Shown here one piece after another: positions 1 to 12,460 of a DNA stretch of 64,000 nt (within the stretch, counting starts at the first letter, position 1; each line of letters begins with the position of its first letter). The translations under genes were made by a program, and so were the position numbers. The DNA comes from an uncultured beta proteobacterium (GTDB taxonomy: Bacteria; Pseudomonadota; Gammaproteobacteria; Burkholderiales; Burkholderiaceae_C). The stretch is from contig CAJCCO010000112.1 of the NCBI GenBank assembly GCA_903960915.1, positions 17,885-81,884 of the forward strand. The letters are read 5' to 3'. The notes beneath the pieces were generated by a model, which made no database searches, was not told where the DNA came from, and worked only from the letters and a program-made list of their open reading frames with translations.

Positions 1-386
1 AAATTAACACCGATTTTGAGTGGGCCGATCTGGCGGTGTTTTTGTTTCTGGTGGTGCCTGTGGTGGCAGGAACAGCGCGCCGAATCTTTGGCGCTAAAGC
101 GGGGGCACTGGCCACGGGCGTGGCCGCTGGCGGCTTGGCCTTGCTGTTTACCGCCAGCCTGGTGGTGGCGGTGCTGACCGCCATGGTGGCCTTGATTCTG
201 ACCCTGGTGATGGGCACGTCTGGCACGCTGGGGGGCTCCGGATGGCGCGGCGCTGGCGGCTCCATGGGCTCGGGCGGCTGGGGCAGAGGTGGCTCTATGG
301 GCTCAGGCGGACGCGGGGGCTTGGGCGGTTTTGGCTCGGGTGGCGGGGGTGATTTTGGGGGCGGTGGCGCCTCAGGAGACTGGTAA
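1..386 (+). CDS. TPM-domain (YgcG-like) membrane protein, C-terminal part
   Basis: This is a partial gene whose 5' end lies outside the window; the frame is open from base 3 to the TAA at 384-386. What remains is a hydrophobic stretch with two likely membrane helices, followed by a long Gly/Ser-rich tail ending in FGGGGASGDW. That tail is typical of the YgcG/TPM (TLP18.3-Psb32-MOLO-1) family, in which the missing N-terminal part carries a signal peptide and the periplasmic TPM domain. The next gene is also a TPM protein and starts within the stop codon. Such pairs usually follow lemA, which would lie to the left. The family's function is poorly defined (envelope-associated). Confidence 0.75.
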   Translation, partial: INTDFEWADLAVFLFLVVPVVAGTARRIFGAKAGALATGVAAGGLALLFTASLVVAVLTAMVALILTLVMGTSGTLGGSGWRGAGGSMGSGGWGRGGSMGSGGRGGLGGFGSGGGGDFGGGGASGDW

Positions 387-904
387 TGATTCAACGACTG
401 CAACGCCTCATCACCCACCGCTGGCGCGAAGCGGGTTTGCAGCGCACCTTTACGCCTGCGCGCCTGCATGCGCTGACCCAGCAAGTGGCCACCAGTGAAC
501 ACCAACATTCAGGCGAGATTCGTATCGTCATTGAAGCCGGCTTGCCGCTGAGCTACTTACTTAAAAATCAGCCTTTGCGTGCGCTGGTGCGGGCACGCGC
601 CCTGTCACTGTTTGGCAAGTTGCGGGTGTGGGACACGGCACAGAACAACGGCGTGCTGATTTACCTGCTGCTGGCTGAAAGAGCGATTGAAATTGTGGCC
701 GACCGAGGCCTGAACGAGCAGGTGACGCCCGCCGTGTGGCAGGCCTTGGTGGCGCGCATGCGGGAGTCGTTTAGACAAGGGGAATTTGAAGCTGGCCTGG
801 CGCAGGCGGTAGGCCATGTATCGGACTTGTTGCAAACCCACTTTGCCTTGCAGCCGGGGGCGGCCAACGCCAACGAGTTGCCCAACGAACCCCACCTTTT
901 GTGA
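386..904 (+). CDS. second TPM-domain protein
   Basis: The ATG shares one base with the upstream TAA, so the two genes are translationally coupled. The 172-residue product has a TPM domain at about residues 35-160, with recognisable blocks such as GEIRIVIE, RVWDTAQNNGVLIYLLLAERAIEIVADRGL and a helical C-terminal half. No signal peptide is visible, unlike the upstream partner, so it may act as a cytoplasmic or membrane-apposed companion. TPM proteins have been linked to photosystem repair and phosphatase-like activity in plants; the bacterial role is unclear. A bidirectional terminator follows about 60 bases downstream and separates it from the convergent ATP synthase operon. Confidence 0.8.
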   Translation: MIQRLQRLITHRWREAGLQRTFTPARLHALTQQVATSEHQHSGEIRIVIEAGLPLSYLLKNQPLRALVRARALSLFGKLRVWDTAQNNGVLIYLLLAERAIEIVADRGLNEQVTPAVWQALVARMRESFRQGEFEAGLAQAVGHVSDLLQTHFALQPGAANANELPNEPHLL

Positions 905-965
905 GTGCCGGGTGGCCATGTCGTAGCGCTTGAAGCGCTGGTAGCACAGGCTTCACGGCCTCATG

Positions 966-1004
966 AAAAAAGCCCCGGTTTATGCAACGCGGGGCTCGTT
1001 TTTT
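966..1004. terminator. bidirectional intrinsic terminator
   Basis: A six-base stem (AGCCCC at 971-976 with GGGGCT at 991-996) is flanked by an A-run at 966-971 and a T-run at 999-1004. It can therefore stop both the rightward TPM genes and the leftward atp operon. It lies about 45 bases past atpC and 62 past the TPM gene. Confidence 0.75.
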
Positions 1005-1047
1005 GCGGTGATCAAGAACACGGCAAGGGGCCGTGAACCCGCAGCTG

Positions 1048-1464
1048 TTATTTTTTCGACCGGTACTTGCGCAGTGCGGCCATTTGGGCCGCCATGACAG
1101 CGAGTTCAGAAGTGGCGCGGGCCAGGTCAATATCGCTTTTGGCGTTTTTGAGGGCTTCTTCAGCGGCGGCCTTGGCGGCGTTGGCTTTCTCGTCGTCCAG
1201 GTCTTTGCCGCGAATAGCGGTGTCAGACAACACCGTGACGCAGTGAGGCTGAACTTCCAGAATGCCACCGGCGACGAAGACAAACTCTTGCGTACCATCA
1301 GCTTTTTCAATGCGCACTGAGCCCGCTTTGATGCGGGTAATCAGCGGCGTGTGGCGCGGGTAAATGCCCAGTTCTCCGGCTTCGCCAGGCAAGGCAACAA
1401 AGGTGGCCTCACCCGAGAAGATGGATTCTTCAGCACTGACCACATCGACGTGGATGGTGTTCAT
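1048..1464 (-). CDS. atpC: ATP synthase F1 subunit epsilon
   Basis: The 138-residue epsilon subunit belongs to the central stalk of the F1 motor and can inhibit ATP hydrolysis through its C-terminal helices. The N-terminal beta-sandwich is recognisable ([40 protein letters not shown]), followed by an Ala/Lys-rich helical C-terminus from about residue 85. The start is placed at the ATG at 1464, which matches the family's usual beginning; a start five codons upstream is possible but not needed. It is the last gene of the leftward operon, 67 bases after atpD. Confidence 0.95.
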   Translation of the reverse strand: MNTIHVDVVSAEESIFSGEATFVALPGEAGELGIYPRHTPLITRIKAGSVRIEKADGTQEFVFVAGGILEVQPHCVTVLSDTAIRGKDLDDEKANAAKAAAEEALKNAKSDIDLARATSELAVMAAQMAALRKYRSKK

Positions 1465-1531
1465 AGGTTCTCTTTCCAATCAGTTGGACGCGGCGCCTGG
1501 CGCGTAGCCAGGTGCCATGCCGCAAGATTTA

Positions 1532-3881
<2,350 letters not shown>

Positions 3882-3911
3882 ATAAGGGTCCTTCGCTTTT
3901 CTAAGCCAGCC

Positions 3912-5465
3912 TTAAGCGAATGACTTCTTGAAGGCTGTAACAGCCGTGTTCAATTCCGCTTCAGCGTCTTTGTCCATTGCTTTGTCTGCTTCGAGCTTGG
4001 CCAGCAACGCTGCGTGCTTGTCTTTGAGGTAACCGTGCAGGCCGTGCTCAAACGCCAAAACCTTGTTCACCGCGATGTCATCCATGAAGCCTTTGTTCAC
4101 GGCAAACAGGGTGGCACCCATCAGAGAGATGGGCTGTGGGCTGTACTGGGCTTGCTTCAGCAACTCGGTCACGCGGGCACCGCGGTCGAGTTGTTTGCGG
4201 GTGGCTTCGTCCAGGTCAGAGGCGAACTGGGCAAACGCGGCCAACTCACGGTACTGGGCCAGATCGGTACGGATACCGCCGGACAAGTTCTTGATGAGCT
4301 TGGTTTGGGCAGCGCCACCGACGCGGGACACAGAAATACCGGCGTTAATGGCGGGACGAATACCGGCATTGAACAGCGATGTTTCCAAGAAGATCTGACC
4401 GTCAGTGATTGAAATCACGTTGGTAGGCACGAAAGCCGACACGTCACCCGCCTGGGTTTCAATGATAGGCAATGCGGTGAGTGAACCTGTTTTGCCTTTG
4501 ACTGCACCTTTGGTGAAGTCTTCAACATACTTTTCGTTCACGCGGGCTGCGCGCTCCAACAAACGGCTGTGGAGATAGAACACGTCGCCAGGGTAGGCTT
4601 CACGGCCTGGTGGACGGCGCAACAGCAAAGACACCTGGCGGTAGGCCACGGCTTGCTTAGACAAATCGTCATACACGATCAGGGCGTCTTCGCCGCGGTC
4701 GCGGAAGTATTCGCCCATGGTGCAGCCCGAGTAGGCCGACACGAACTGCATGGCGGCCGATTCAGAAGCGGTAGCGGCCACCACAATGGTGTACTCCATC
4801 GCACCGGCTTGCTCCAGCGCACGCACCACGTTTTTGACGCTGGAGGCTTTTTGGCCGATAGCGACATACACGCAGGTCACGTCTTGACCTTTTTGGTTGA
4901 TGATGGCGTCGATGGCGACAGCCGTTTTACCGGTCTGACGGTCACCAATGATCAGTTCGCGCTGACCACGGCCCACAGGCACCATGGAGTCAATCGACTT
5001 CAGGCCGGTTTGCATGGGCTGGCTCACCGATTGACGAGCAATCACGCCAGGCGCAACTTTCTCGATCACGTCGGTCATCTTGGCGTTGATAGGGCCTTTG
5101 CCGTCGATGGGCTGACCCAGGGCATTGACCACGCGGCCTTTGAGCTCGGGGCCCACGGGCACTTCAAGAATACGACCCGTGCATTTGACGGTATCGCCTT
5201 CAGAGATGTGCTCGTACTCACCCAAGATCACGGAACCGACCGAGTCGCGCTCGAGGTTAAGTGCCAAACCGTAGGTGGGCAAGCCATCGCTGCCGGCCGG
5301 GAATTCGAGCATCTCGCCCTGCATCACGTCAGACAGGCCATGAATGCGGCAAATACCGTCAGTCACGGAAACAACCGTACCTTGATTGCGAATGTTGGCG
5401 CTGGCGGACAGGCCTTCAATGCGACTCTTGATCTGGTCAGAAATTTCTGCTGGATTGAGTTTCAT
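3912..5465 (-). CDS. atpA: ATP synthase F1 subunit alpha
   Basis: This is the non-catalytic nucleotide-binding F1 subunit (517 residues). The P-loop GDRQTGKT is at residues 174-181, and the usual alpha signature around [14 protein letters not shown] is present. Length is normal. It lies 30 bases upstream of atpG and 49 bases after atpH, in standard operon order. Confidence 0.98.
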   Translation of the reverse strand: MKLNPAEISDQIKSRIEGLSASANIRNQGTVVSVTDGICRIHGLSDVMQGEMLEFPAGSDGLPTYGLALNLERDSVGSVILGEYEHISEGDTVKCTGRILEVPVGPELKGRVVNALGQPIDGKGPINAKMTDVIEKVAPGVIARQSVSQPMQTGLKSIDSMVPVGRGQRELIIGDRQTGKTAVAIDAIINQKGQDVTCVYVAIGQKASSVKNVVRALEQAGAMEYTIVVAATASESAAMQFVSAYSGCTMGEYFRDRGEDALIVYDDLSKQAVAYRQVSLLLRRPPGREAYPGDVFYLHSRLLERAARVNEKYVEDFTKGAVKGKTGSLTALPIIETQAGDVSAFVPTNVISITDGQIFLETSLFNAGIRPAINAGISVSRVGGAAQTKLIKNLSGGIRTDLAQYRELAAFAQFASDLDEATRKQLDRGARVTELLKQAQYSPQPISLMGATLFAVNKGFMDDIAVNKVLAFEHGLHGYLKDKHAALLAKLEADKAMDKDAEAELNTAVTAFKKSFA

Positions 5466-5514
5466 GACTCTTTCCTTCTTTCGTTAATTGGGCAAACATC
5501 CAGAAGCTTGCGCT

Positions 5515-6045
5515 TCAGGCTGTCAGTGCCACTTTCATTTGTTCCAGACGGGCTTTGACAGAAGAGTCAAGAACCTCGTCACCCACCACCACGCGAATGC
5601 CCCCGATCAAGTCGGGCTGCAATTCGACCGACAAGTTGAGCTTGCGATTGAATCGTTTTTCAAGCGTGACGGCCAATTCGGCCAATGCGGCACTGTCAAT
5701 GTCGAAGGCGCTGTAGATTACCGCATCAGACGATCCGCTTTGGGCATTTTTCAGTGCACGAAACTGCGTGGCAATTTCGGGCAAAACGCTCAAGCGTCCG
5801 TTGTCGATAACGGTTTTCAGGAAGTTCTTCGCCATCTCTGGAAGCGCCCCATGGGCAACACCCGCAACAACCTCAAACACCTGAGCTACCGTCACATTGG
5901 GGTTTTCAGCAAATTGAAGCAATTGCGGGTTGGCCGCAATGGTGCTCAATTCTTCAACCCAGACAGCTGCACCGTTCAAGTCTGAAGACGAAGCCTTGAA
6001 CAAGGCTTCGGCGTAAGGGCGGGCAATGGTGGCAAGTTCAGCCAT
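5515..6045 (-). CDS. atpH: ATP synthase F1 subunit delta
   Basis: The 176-residue delta (OSCP-type) subunit joins F1 to the peripheral stalk. The N-terminal helical domain starts [19 protein letters not shown], and the conserved C-terminal block contains [20 protein letters not shown] at about residues 148-167. It sits between atpF (9-base gap) and atpA. Confidence 0.95.
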   Translation of the reverse strand: MAELATIARPYAEALFKASSSDLNGAAVWVEELSTIAANPQLLQFAENPNVTVAQVFEVVAGVAHGALPEMAKNFLKTVIDNGRLSVLPEIATQFRALKNAQSGSSDAVIYSAFDIDSAALAELAVTLEKRFNRKLNLSVELQPDLIGGIRVVVGDEVLDSSVKARLEQMKVALTA

Positions 6046-6055
6046 GGTTGTCCTC

Positions 6056-6526
6056 TTACAGTTCTGTCTTCAAACGGCTAAGCAAGTCGGCATGGACGCC
6101 AGCATTGACTTCCTTGCGGAGAATCTGCTCGGCACCCTTCACAGCCAGTGCCGCCACTTGCTCACGCAGTGCTTCACGGGCCTTGACGGTTTGCTGCTCA
6201 GCTTCCACCTTGGCGGCAGCAATGATCTTGCTGCCTTCTTCGGTGGCCTTGGTTTTGGCTTCTTCAACGATGGCCTGTCCACGACGCTCGGCTTCCGCCA
6301 GGCGAGCCGCAGTTTCGGTGCGCGACTTGGCCAGTTCTTCTTCTACCCGCTTGTTGGCGGAGGAGAGTTCAGACTTGGCTTTGTCGGCAGCCGCTAGGCC
6401 GTCGGCGATTTTGCTGGCACGTTCGTCCAATGCAGCTGCTATGGGCGGCCACACGAATTTCATCGTGAACAGCACCAGCAATGCGAAGACGATAGCTTGA
6501 GCTACCAGTGTTCCATTAATGTTCAC
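6056..6526 (-). CDS. atpF: ATP synthase F0 subunit b
   Basis: This is a peripheral-stalk subunit of 156 residues. One membrane helix near the N-terminus (residues 5-25, [19 protein letters not shown]) is followed by a long charged helix rich in Ala, Glu, Lys and Arg that forms the dimeric stalk. The start codon is GTG at 6526, preceded by a clear AGGGAG ribosome-binding site. A C-terminal Leu/Glu helix contacts delta. Confidence 0.95.
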   Translation of the reverse strand: MNINGTLVAQAIVFALLVLFTMKFVWPPIAAALDERASKIADGLAAADKAKSELSSANKRVEEELAKSRTETAARLAEAERRGQAIVEEAKTKATEEGSKIIAAAKVEAEQQTVKAREALREQVAALAVKGAEQILRKEVNAGVHADLLSRLKTEL

Positions 6527-6561
6527 AGTAAATCTCCCTTAATCGGGCTTGCAGCCAGGGC

Positions 6562-6875
<314 letters not shown>

Positions 6876-6885
6876 CTAAACCAGA

Positions 6886-7770
6886 TTAATGCGCGTCATG
6901 CGCCTGCCCGATGTAGACCAAGGTCAACATCATGAACACAAAGGCTTGCAACAGAATGATGATGATGTGGAACACAGCCCACGCCCATCCAGCCACTATG
7001 TGCAGCAACAAAAGCATCAGGCTTGCGGGCTCAGCCGAAAAAGCCCAGGAACCACCCAACAAGGCGATCAGCATAAACACCAGCTCGCCCGCATACATAT
7101 TGCCAAACAACCGCATGCCATGCGACACCGTTTTGGCTGTGAAAGAGATCAGCTGTTCAGCAACGTTGACCACACCCAGAATCACGGCGAACACCGGGTT
7201 CTTGCTGGTACCAAAAGGAGCAGACACCAACTCATGCGCCCAGCCGCCCACGCCTTTGATCTTGATGTTGTAGAACAAACAGATGAACAAAACGGAGACT
7301 GCCAGACCCATGGTGACCGATAAGTCGGCCGTAGGAACGACGCGCAGATAGGCGTGGTGGGGGTCGTGGCCTGCAGCGCCGTAAGCCATGGCCCACAGGG
7401 TGGGCAGCAGATCCAGGGGCAACAAGTCCATGGCGTTCAGCAAAAAGATCCAGACAAAAACCGTCAAGGCCAGTGGCGCGACCAATTTGCGGCTTGTGGC
7501 GTTGTGGACGATGGATTTAGCTTGTCCATCTACCATTTCCATCAGCATTTCAACAGCGGCCTGGAAGCGTCCGGGAACGCCAGAAGTGGCCTTGCGGGCT
7601 GCCTTCCAGAGAAAGAAGGAACCCAACACACCGAGCAAAATCGAGAAAAACAGGGAGTCCAAGTTGAACACCGAGAAGTCAACAATCTCGGTCTGCGGCT
7701 TGTTTTGCCAATGCGTCAGGTGGTGAACAATATAGTCACTGGCTGACGGAGCGTTTGCTACTTCGGACAT
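6886..7770 (-). CDS. atpB: ATP synthase F0 subunit a
   Basis: This is the membrane stator subunit (294 residues), which forms the proton half-channels against the c-ring. Five to six hydrophobic helices are visible. The essential stator arginine lies in the conserved HGMRLFGNMYAGELVF block near residue 215. It follows atpI by 14 bases and precedes atpE. Confidence 0.97.
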   Translation of the reverse strand: MSEVANAPSASDYIVHHLTHWQNKPQTEIVDFSVFNLDSLFFSILLGVLGSFFLWKAARKATSGVPGRFQAAVEMLMEMVDGQAKSIVHNATSRKLVAPLALTVFVWIFLLNAMDLLPLDLLPTLWAMAYGAAGHDPHHAYLRVVPTADLSVTMGLAVSVLFICLFYNIKIKGVGGWAHELVSAPFGTSKNPVFAVILGVVNVAEQLISFTAKTVSHGMRLFGNMYAGELVFMLIALLGGSWAFSAEPASLMLLLLHIVAGWAWAVFHIIIILLQAFVFMMLTLVYIGQAHDAH

Positions 7771-7784
7771 TGTTTACTCTTTAA

Positions 7785-8261
7785 TCAGTTATTACGTTTT
7801 TGGCGCAACAAAAGCGCCAGCCAATATACCTTCAGGGTTACCACCAGGCCAATCAGCATTGCCAACCAGTCCAAGCCGGGAACCAACTGCGGGGCCGCTG
7901 CCATCATGCCGACACTCACGCCGATCTTGATCGCTTCCCACACAAAAAAACCAAATCCCGCTGTTGCCGCGTTGATGGAAGAGAACTGACTTGTCAGCCC
8001 CCGCGCAAACAACGCTGCCGGAATCACTACCGCCAACGCACCATAGGCCGTTGACCACCCCACATTTGTGCGACCACTTATCCACCAGGCCAGCAGAGCC
8101 ACCAACACACCTGTGAGCATTTGCAATTGCACAATGCGCCAGGGTGACACGGAAGGCTCTTTGTCTCGCAAGGCTTGCGCCTCTTCAGCACTCAGTCGCT
8201 TGTAATCCTTCGCATCATCTTCTTCAGATTCGGGGCTTGAAACAGGCGAGATTATGGACAT
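7785..8261 (-). CDS. atpI: ATP synthase accessory subunit I
   Basis: The 158-residue membrane protein has an acidic N-terminal tail and four hydrophobic segments (about residues 46-62, 71-88, 106-122 and 129-150). It is the first gene of the operon, the usual place for AtpI, which helps c-ring assembly or acts in ion uptake. The sequence is poorly conserved, so assignment rests mainly on position and topology. Confidence 0.85.
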   Translation of the reverse strand: MSIISPVSSPESEEDDAKDYKRLSAEEAQALRDKEPSVSPWRIVQLQMLTGVLVALLAWWISGRTNVGWSTAYGALAVVIPAALFARGLTSQFSSINAATAGFGFFVWEAIKIGVSVGMMAAAPQLVPGLDWLAMLIGLVVTLKVYWLALLLRQKRNN

Positions 8262-8308
8262 ATCAAATTACACGCACTTTACAAGGGGCTAATGTCACAA
8301 AGTCTCGA

Positions 8309-8338
8309 ATTATACGTAGAAACCCATAGCCCAATTCT
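8309..8338 (-). promoter_or_regulatory. probable promoter of the atp operon
   Basis: On the minus strand a perfect TATAAT (8314 to 8309) lies about 48 bases upstream of the atpI start. The -35 region, 17 bases away (around 8332-8337), reads GAATTG and is weak, so the promoter may rely on its -10 or on an activator. Confidence 0.5.
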
Positions 8339-8360
8339 GTCTCGCAGCGATAATTGAAAC

Positions 8361-9254
8361 ATGAGCACACTCCCCCCCTTGCCTTGTTACCTCAACGGTG
8401 AGTACACCGAACTCCCCAACGCCAAGATCAGCGTCATGGACCGTGGCTTTATTTTTGGCGACGGCGTGTACGAAGTCGTACCGGTATACGCCGGCCAGCC
8501 GTTTCGCTTTGCCCAGCACATGGCGCGACTGGACCGCAGCCTCGCCGAGTTGCGTCTGGCCAACCCCCTGAGCCAGGCCGACTGGGCAGCGATGGTGCAG
8601 CGCCTGATTGCCGACTACGCCGCCATGATGCAGACAACGCCCAGCCAAACCAACCAGCTTATCTATATACAGATTACGCGCGGCGTAGCCCTGCGCGACC
8701 ACGTGATGCCGGTCGACCCCGTGCCCACCGTGTTTGCGATGACCAACAAGATGAACCTGGCCACCGAGGTGCAGCGCACCCAAGGTGTGGCCTGCGTCAC
8801 GGCCGACGACTTTCGCTGGGACAAGGCCCATATTAAAAGCACCAGCCTGCTGGGCGCCGTGTTTGCGCGGCAGATCAGTTTTGACGCAGGCGCGGTGGAG
8901 ACCGTCATGTTTCGCAACGGTTTTTTAAGCGAGGCGGCGGCCAGCAATGTCTGGGTGGTCAAAAACGGCCAATTGCTCGGCACGCCCAAGGACAACTTGG
9001 TGCTTGAAGGCATACGCTACGGTTTGATAGAAGAGATGTGCCAACAGCAAGGCATTGGTTTTGAGCTGCGCCGCATCAGCCGCGCCGAGGTGCTGGGGGC
9101 AGACGAAATTTTGCTGTCTTCCGCCACCAAAGAGGTGCTGCCCGTCACCCTGCTGGACGGCCTGCCGGTGGGCAAGGGGCTGCCCGGCCCGGTCTACGCC
9201 AAACTCTACGCCGCCTACCAACTCGCCAAGGCGGCCCAGGGCAGCACGGTCTAA
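8361..9254 (+). CDS. dat: D-amino acid aminotransferase-like class IV aminotransferase
   Basis: This is a PLP enzyme of fold type IV (297 residues), related to D-alanine aminotransferase and branched-chain aminotransferase. The N-terminal block VMDRGFIFGDGVYEV and the lysine in AHIKSTSLLGAVFARQ (the PLP Schiff base) are in place. EAAASNVWVV and LEGIRYGLIEE are the usual phosphate-binding stretches. It begins the dat-ybeD-lipB-lipA block common in Burkholderiales, where the gene is normally called dat. No ribosome-binding site is visible, and a GATAAT lies seven bases before the ATG, so the transcript could be leaderless. Exact substrate (D-alanine or 4-amino-4-deoxychorismate) cannot be decided from sequence alone. 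Confidence 0.85.
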   Translation: MSTLPPLPCYLNGEYTELPNAKISVMDRGFIFGDGVYEVVPVYAGQPFRFAQHMARLDRSLAELRLANPLSQADWAAMVQRLIADYAAMMQTTPSQTNQLIYIQITRGVALRDHVMPVDPVPTVFAMTNKMNLATEVQRTQGVACVTADDFRWDKAHIKSTSLLGAVFARQISFDAGAVETVMFRNGFLSEAAASNVWVVKNGQLLGTPKDNLVLEGIRYGLIEEMCQQQGIGFELRRISRAEVLGADEILLSSATKEVLPVTLLDGLPVGKGLPGPVYAKLYAAYQLAKAAQGSTV

Positions 9255-9289
9255 GTACCAGCGCCCTACTTATATAGACAAGCACGTCC

Positions 9290-9574
9290 ATGCCCACCAC
9301 GCCCCCTGCTTCACAGCCTGAATCGCTGATTGAGTACCCCTCGCTGTTTCCCATCAAGGTCATGGGCATCAAAGTGGACGGACTGGTGCACGCCATTACC
9401 GTGATTGCCGAGCACTTCGACCCCGCGTTTGACGCCTCCACCATTGAGCTGCGTGAGAGCAAAGGTGGCAAGTACCTGGGCGTGACCATCACGGTCACCG
9501 CCACCAGCCGCGAGCAACTCGACGAGCTCTACCGCACGCTCTCCACGCACCCCATGGTCAAAGTGGTGCTGTAA
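9290..9574 (+). CDS. ybeD: YbeD/DUF493 family small regulator-like protein
   Basis: The 94-residue protein has a ferredoxin-like DUF493 fold, with the conserved core [13 protein letters not shown] and the C-terminal [14 protein letters not shown]. YbeD is conserved beside lipB across proteobacteria. It has been suggested to modulate lipoylation or to be an allosteric-type domain, but its role is unproven. It lies five bases before lipB and 35 bases after dat. Confidence 0.9.
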   Translation: MPTTPPASQPESLIEYPSLFPIKVMGIKVDGLVHAITVIAEHFDPAFDASTIELRESKGGKYLGVTITVTATSREQLDELYRTLSTHPMVKVVL

Positions 9575-9579
9575 AACCC

Positions 9580-10275
9580 GTGGACATCAGCCTGCGCCAA
9601 CTCGGCCGCGTGGACTACGCCAGCACGGTGGCGGCCATGCAGTCCTACACCGCTGAGCGCACGGCAGAAACGCCCGACGCGCTATGGATTTGTGAGCACG
9701 CACCCGTTTTCACACAAGGCCTGGCGGGCAAGAGCGACCACCTCTTGAACCCCGGCAGCATTCCTGTTGTCGCCACCAACCGTGGCGGCCAGGTCACCTA
9801 CCACGGCCCGGGCCAGGTGCTGGCTTATCCGCTCATAGACTTGCAGCGCGCTGGTTATTTCATCAAGGAATACGTTTACCGGCTGGAAGAGGCCGTCATT
9901 CGCACCTTGGCCCACTTTGGCGTTACCGGCCACCGTGTCAGCGGCGCACCGGGCATTTATGTGCGCTTGGACGACCCGTTTTCACACGCCCTGCTGGCGC
10001 AGCGCCCCACGCAAGACAACACCCGGCTTGCCGCGCCGCCCGACTTCACCGGCTTGGGCAAGATTGCCGCGCTGGGCATCAAGGTCAGCCGGCATTGCAC
10101 TTACCACGGCATCGCGCTGAATGTGGCCATGGACCTGGAACCCTACTTGCGTATCAACCCCTGTGGCTACAGCGGATTGCCCAGCGTAGATCTTTCTACA
10201 ATCGGCGTCTCGGTGACCTGGGCCGAAGCGGCCGACGTGTTCAGCCGCAAACTTCTCACCACCCTGGCGCCCTGA
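9580..10275 (+). CDS. lipB: octanoyltransferase
   Basis: It transfers octanoate from octanoyl-ACP to lipoyl domains, the first step of lipoate synthesis. The signature [14 protein letters not shown] is at residues 67-80. The catalytic pair is Lys161 (GKIAALG) and Cys195 (RINPCGY). The start is a GTG at 9580. A polar insertion of about 25 residues (130-155, [20 protein letters not shown]) is longer than in E. coli LipB. Its product is the substrate of the neighbouring LipA, and the lipoyl domain of the E2 at 29.6 kb is a possible target. Confidence 0.95.
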   Translation: MDISLRQLGRVDYASTVAAMQSYTAERTAETPDALWICEHAPVFTQGLAGKSDHLLNPGSIPVVATNRGGQVTYHGPGQVLAYPLIDLQRAGYFIKEYVYRLEEAVIRTLAHFGVTGHRVSGAPGIYVRLDDPFSHALLAQRPTQDNTRLAAPPDFTGLGKIAALGIKVSRHCTYHGIALNVAMDLEPYLRINPCGYSGLPSVDLSTIGVSVTWAEAADVFSRKLLTTLAP

Positions 10276-10305
10276 GCGCCAATAACCTTCACCGGACACC
10301 GCCCC

Positions 10306-11298
10306 ATGAGTACGTCAGACACTGTTCGCGATATACCCAGCGTTGAGAACTACGACCCGACCGCCAAGCAAAAGGCCGGGGCCAAGCTCTCCCGTATCCC
10401 GGTCAAGGTTGTTCCTGGCGAGGTGTTGAAAAAGCCCGACTGGATCCGCGTCAAAGCGGGCAGCCCCAGCACCCGCTTTTATGAAATCAAGGACGTGCTG
10501 CGCGCCAACAAGCTGGTGACCGTCTGCGAAGAGGCTTCCTGCCCGAATATTGGCGAATGCTTTGGCAAGGGCACGGCCACTTTCATGATCATGGGTGACA
10601 AATGCACCCGGCGTTGCCCGTTTTGCGATGTCGGCCACGGCCGGCCCGACCCGCTGGATGTGAACGAACCCGACAACCTGGCCAAAACCATTGCCCAACT
10701 GCGGCTGAGCTACGTGGTCATCACCAGCGTGGACCGCGACGACCTGCGCGACGGCGGCAGCCAGCACTTTGTGGACTGCATCCGCAAAACACGCGCCTTG
10801 TCGCCCAACACGCAAATTGAAATTCTGGTGCCCGACTTTCGGGGCCGCGACGACCGCGCCCTGGAGATTTTGAAAACCGCACCGCCCGATGTGATGAACC
10901 ACAACCTGGAAACCGTGCCGCGCCTGTACAAAGAAGCGCGCCCCGGCAGCGATTACCAGTTCTCCCTGAACCTGCTGAAAAAATTCAAAGCCCTGTTCCC
11001 GCACGTGCCCACCAAAAGTGGCCTGATGGTTGGCCTGGGTGAAACTGACGAAGAAATTCTGGACGTGATGCGCGACATGCGCGCCCACCACATCGACATG
11101 CTGACCATCGGCCAGTACCTCGCACCCAGCACCTCGCACCTGACGGTCAAACGCTACGTGCACCCCGACACCTTCAAAATGTTCGAGGAAAAAGCCTACG
11201 AAATGGGCTTCAAACACGCCGCCGTGGGCGCCATGGTGCGTTCCAGCTACCACGCTGACCAACAGGCGCATGCCGCAGCCACAGCCCAAGGGGCATGA
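10306..11298 (+). CDS. lipA: lipoyl synthase
   Basis: This radical-SAM enzyme inserts two sulfurs into octanoyl groups (330 residues). The auxiliary cluster cysteines are Cys74, Cys79 and Cys85 ([12 protein letters not shown]), and the radical-SAM CxxxCxxC is Cys100, Cys104 and Cys107. The conserved C-terminal RSSYHAD supplies the serine ligand of the auxiliary cluster. The stop overlaps the start of the next gene by four bases. Confidence 0.98.
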   Translation: MSTSDTVRDIPSVENYDPTAKQKAGAKLSRIPVKVVPGEVLKKPDWIRVKAGSPSTRFYEIKDVLRANKLVTVCEEASCPNIGECFGKGTATFMIMGDKCTRRCPFCDVGHGRPDPLDVNEPDNLAKTIAQLRLSYVVITSVDRDDLRDGGSQHFVDCIRKTRALSPNTQIEILVPDFRGRDDRALEILKTAPPDVMNHNLETVPRLYKEARPGSDYQFSLNLLKKFKALFPHVPTKSGLMVGLGETDEEILDVMRDMRAHHIDMLTIGQYLAPSTSHLTVKRYVHPDTFKMFEEKAYEMGFKHAAVGAMVRSSYHADQQAHAAATAQGA

Positions 11299-12194
11299 AC
11301 GGCGGCACGGTGGCCAGCGGCCTGAGCGCTCGCCTGCAGCAGCCCACGGTACTGGCACTGGGCGCCATTGTTTTGTGGGGCACGCTGGCCAGTTTTGGGG
11401 TGGCCTTGTCGCATGTGCCGCCTTTTTTACTGACCGGGCTGGCCTTGCTGGTGGGCAGCCTGATTGCCTTGCCGCTGTCCAACTTTCGCCTAGCCAAGTG
11501 GCGCGTACCCCTGTCCACGCTAGGCCTGGGCATCTACGGCCTGTTCGGCTTTCACTTTTTGTTATTTCTGGCGCTGCGGCACGCACCGCCGGTGCAGGCC
11601 AACCTGGTGAACTACCTGTGGCCGCTGTTGATGGTGGTGCTGGCGCCCTTGCTGCTGCCCGGTTTGACGCTCAAGCCCGTGCATATTGCGGCCGCCTTGC
11701 TCGGCTTTGCCGGCGCGGCGCTGGTGATTTTGGGTGGTGCGCCCGCTGACCCGGTTGGCGGCCAGTTCGGTGGCTGGGCCTGGGGGTATGTGCCGGCTAT
11801 GTTGTCGGCCTGTGTCTGGGCCAGTTATTCGCTGCTGACCAAGCGGGTGCCGGCCTTCCCCACCGCCGCCATTGGTGGCTTTGCCTTGATTTCCGGGCTG
11901 TTGTCGCTGCTCTGCCACGCCCTGTTTGAAGCGCCCACCGCTTTAAGCGCGCGTGACGTGCTGCTGATTGCCGGCATGGGCTTAGGGCCCATGGGTGCCG
12001 CTTTTTTCATGTGGGACCGCGCGCTCAAGGGCGGCGATGCGCGCCATATCGGCATTCTTAGCTACCTCACACCGCTGGCCTCCACCGCCATGCTGATCGC
12101 CATCAACGGCCGTCCCTTCACCTGGAATATCGCCGTGGCGGCCACCCTCATTGTTGGCGCGGCCTTGCTGGGCACACGCCATCAACAAGGGTGA
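11295..12194 (+). CDS. EamA-family exporter (YddG-like)
   Basis: The 299-residue protein has about ten hydrophobic helices in two EamA repeats. The first repeat contains [13 protein letters not shown] and [17 protein letters not shown], resembling the aromatic-amino-acid exporter YddG. It overlaps lipA by ATGA and is probably co-transcribed with it, though a functional link to lipoylation is not evident. Substrate assignment by family only. Confidence 0.8.
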   Translation: MNGGTVASGLSARLQQPTVLALGAIVLWGTLASFGVALSHVPPFLLTGLALLVGSLIALPLSNFRLAKWRVPLSTLGLGIYGLFGFHFLLFLALRHAPPVQANLVNYLWPLLMVVLAPLLLPGLTLKPVHIAAALLGFAGAALVILGGAPADPVGGQFGGWAWGYVPAMLSACVWASYSLLTKRVPAFPTAAIGGFALISGLLSLLCHALFEAPTALSARDVLLIAGMGLGPMGAAFFMWDRALKGGDARHIGILSYLTPLASTAMLIAINGRPFTWNIAVAATLIVGAALLGTRHQQG

Positions 12195-12319
12195 GCACCC
12201 CCAAAACGCGTAAGACACGTTGACAGCCCAGCGCCGTGGCCAGCAGGATCAAGTGCGGCAGTTGGCGCTGACCTGGTTAAAATTACCCGGAACTGAAATT
12301 CAAATCACGAGAGCACACC

Positions 12320-12460
12320 ATGTCCAATCACACGCCCCACAACGAAACTCCCTCTGAAGATCCGGTGGAAGACATTGTTTCCGCCATGCCCATCGTGTTG
12401 CCCCTGGCTGGCGCGGTACTGATGTTTTTGTTGGCCTTTATTGCCATTTCCATGGCCTGA
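12320..12460 (+). CDS. 46-residue single-pass membrane peptide
   Basis: The small reading frame (ATG 12320, TGA 12458-12460) encodes an acidic N-terminal half (NETPSEDPVEDIVSAM) and one hydrophobic helix at about residues 24-45 (PIVLPLAGAVLMFLLAFIAI). A short GAG lies 6-8 bases before the ATG as a weak ribosome-binding site. It stands alone between the EamA exporter and pckG, with a TAAAAT element about 45 bases upstream. The acidic head plus single helix is typical of small bacterial membrane peptides. Function unknown; no homologue recognised. Confidence 0.55.
   Translation: MSNHTPHNETPSEDPVEDIVSAMPIVLPLAGAVLMFLLAFIAISMA

Noticed and set aside
4569..5558. Long open frames opposite atpA, atpG and ftsH (also 1517-2347, 3045-3923, 55009-56469)
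   Set aside because: High G+C keeps antisense frames open; translations are His/Arg/Gly-rich, without domains, and the opposite strand encodes certain genes.
8349..8354. GATAAT seven bases before dat as a firm promoter
   Set aside because: No -35 partner at 16-18 bp; a leaderless dat transcript is mentioned only as a possibility.
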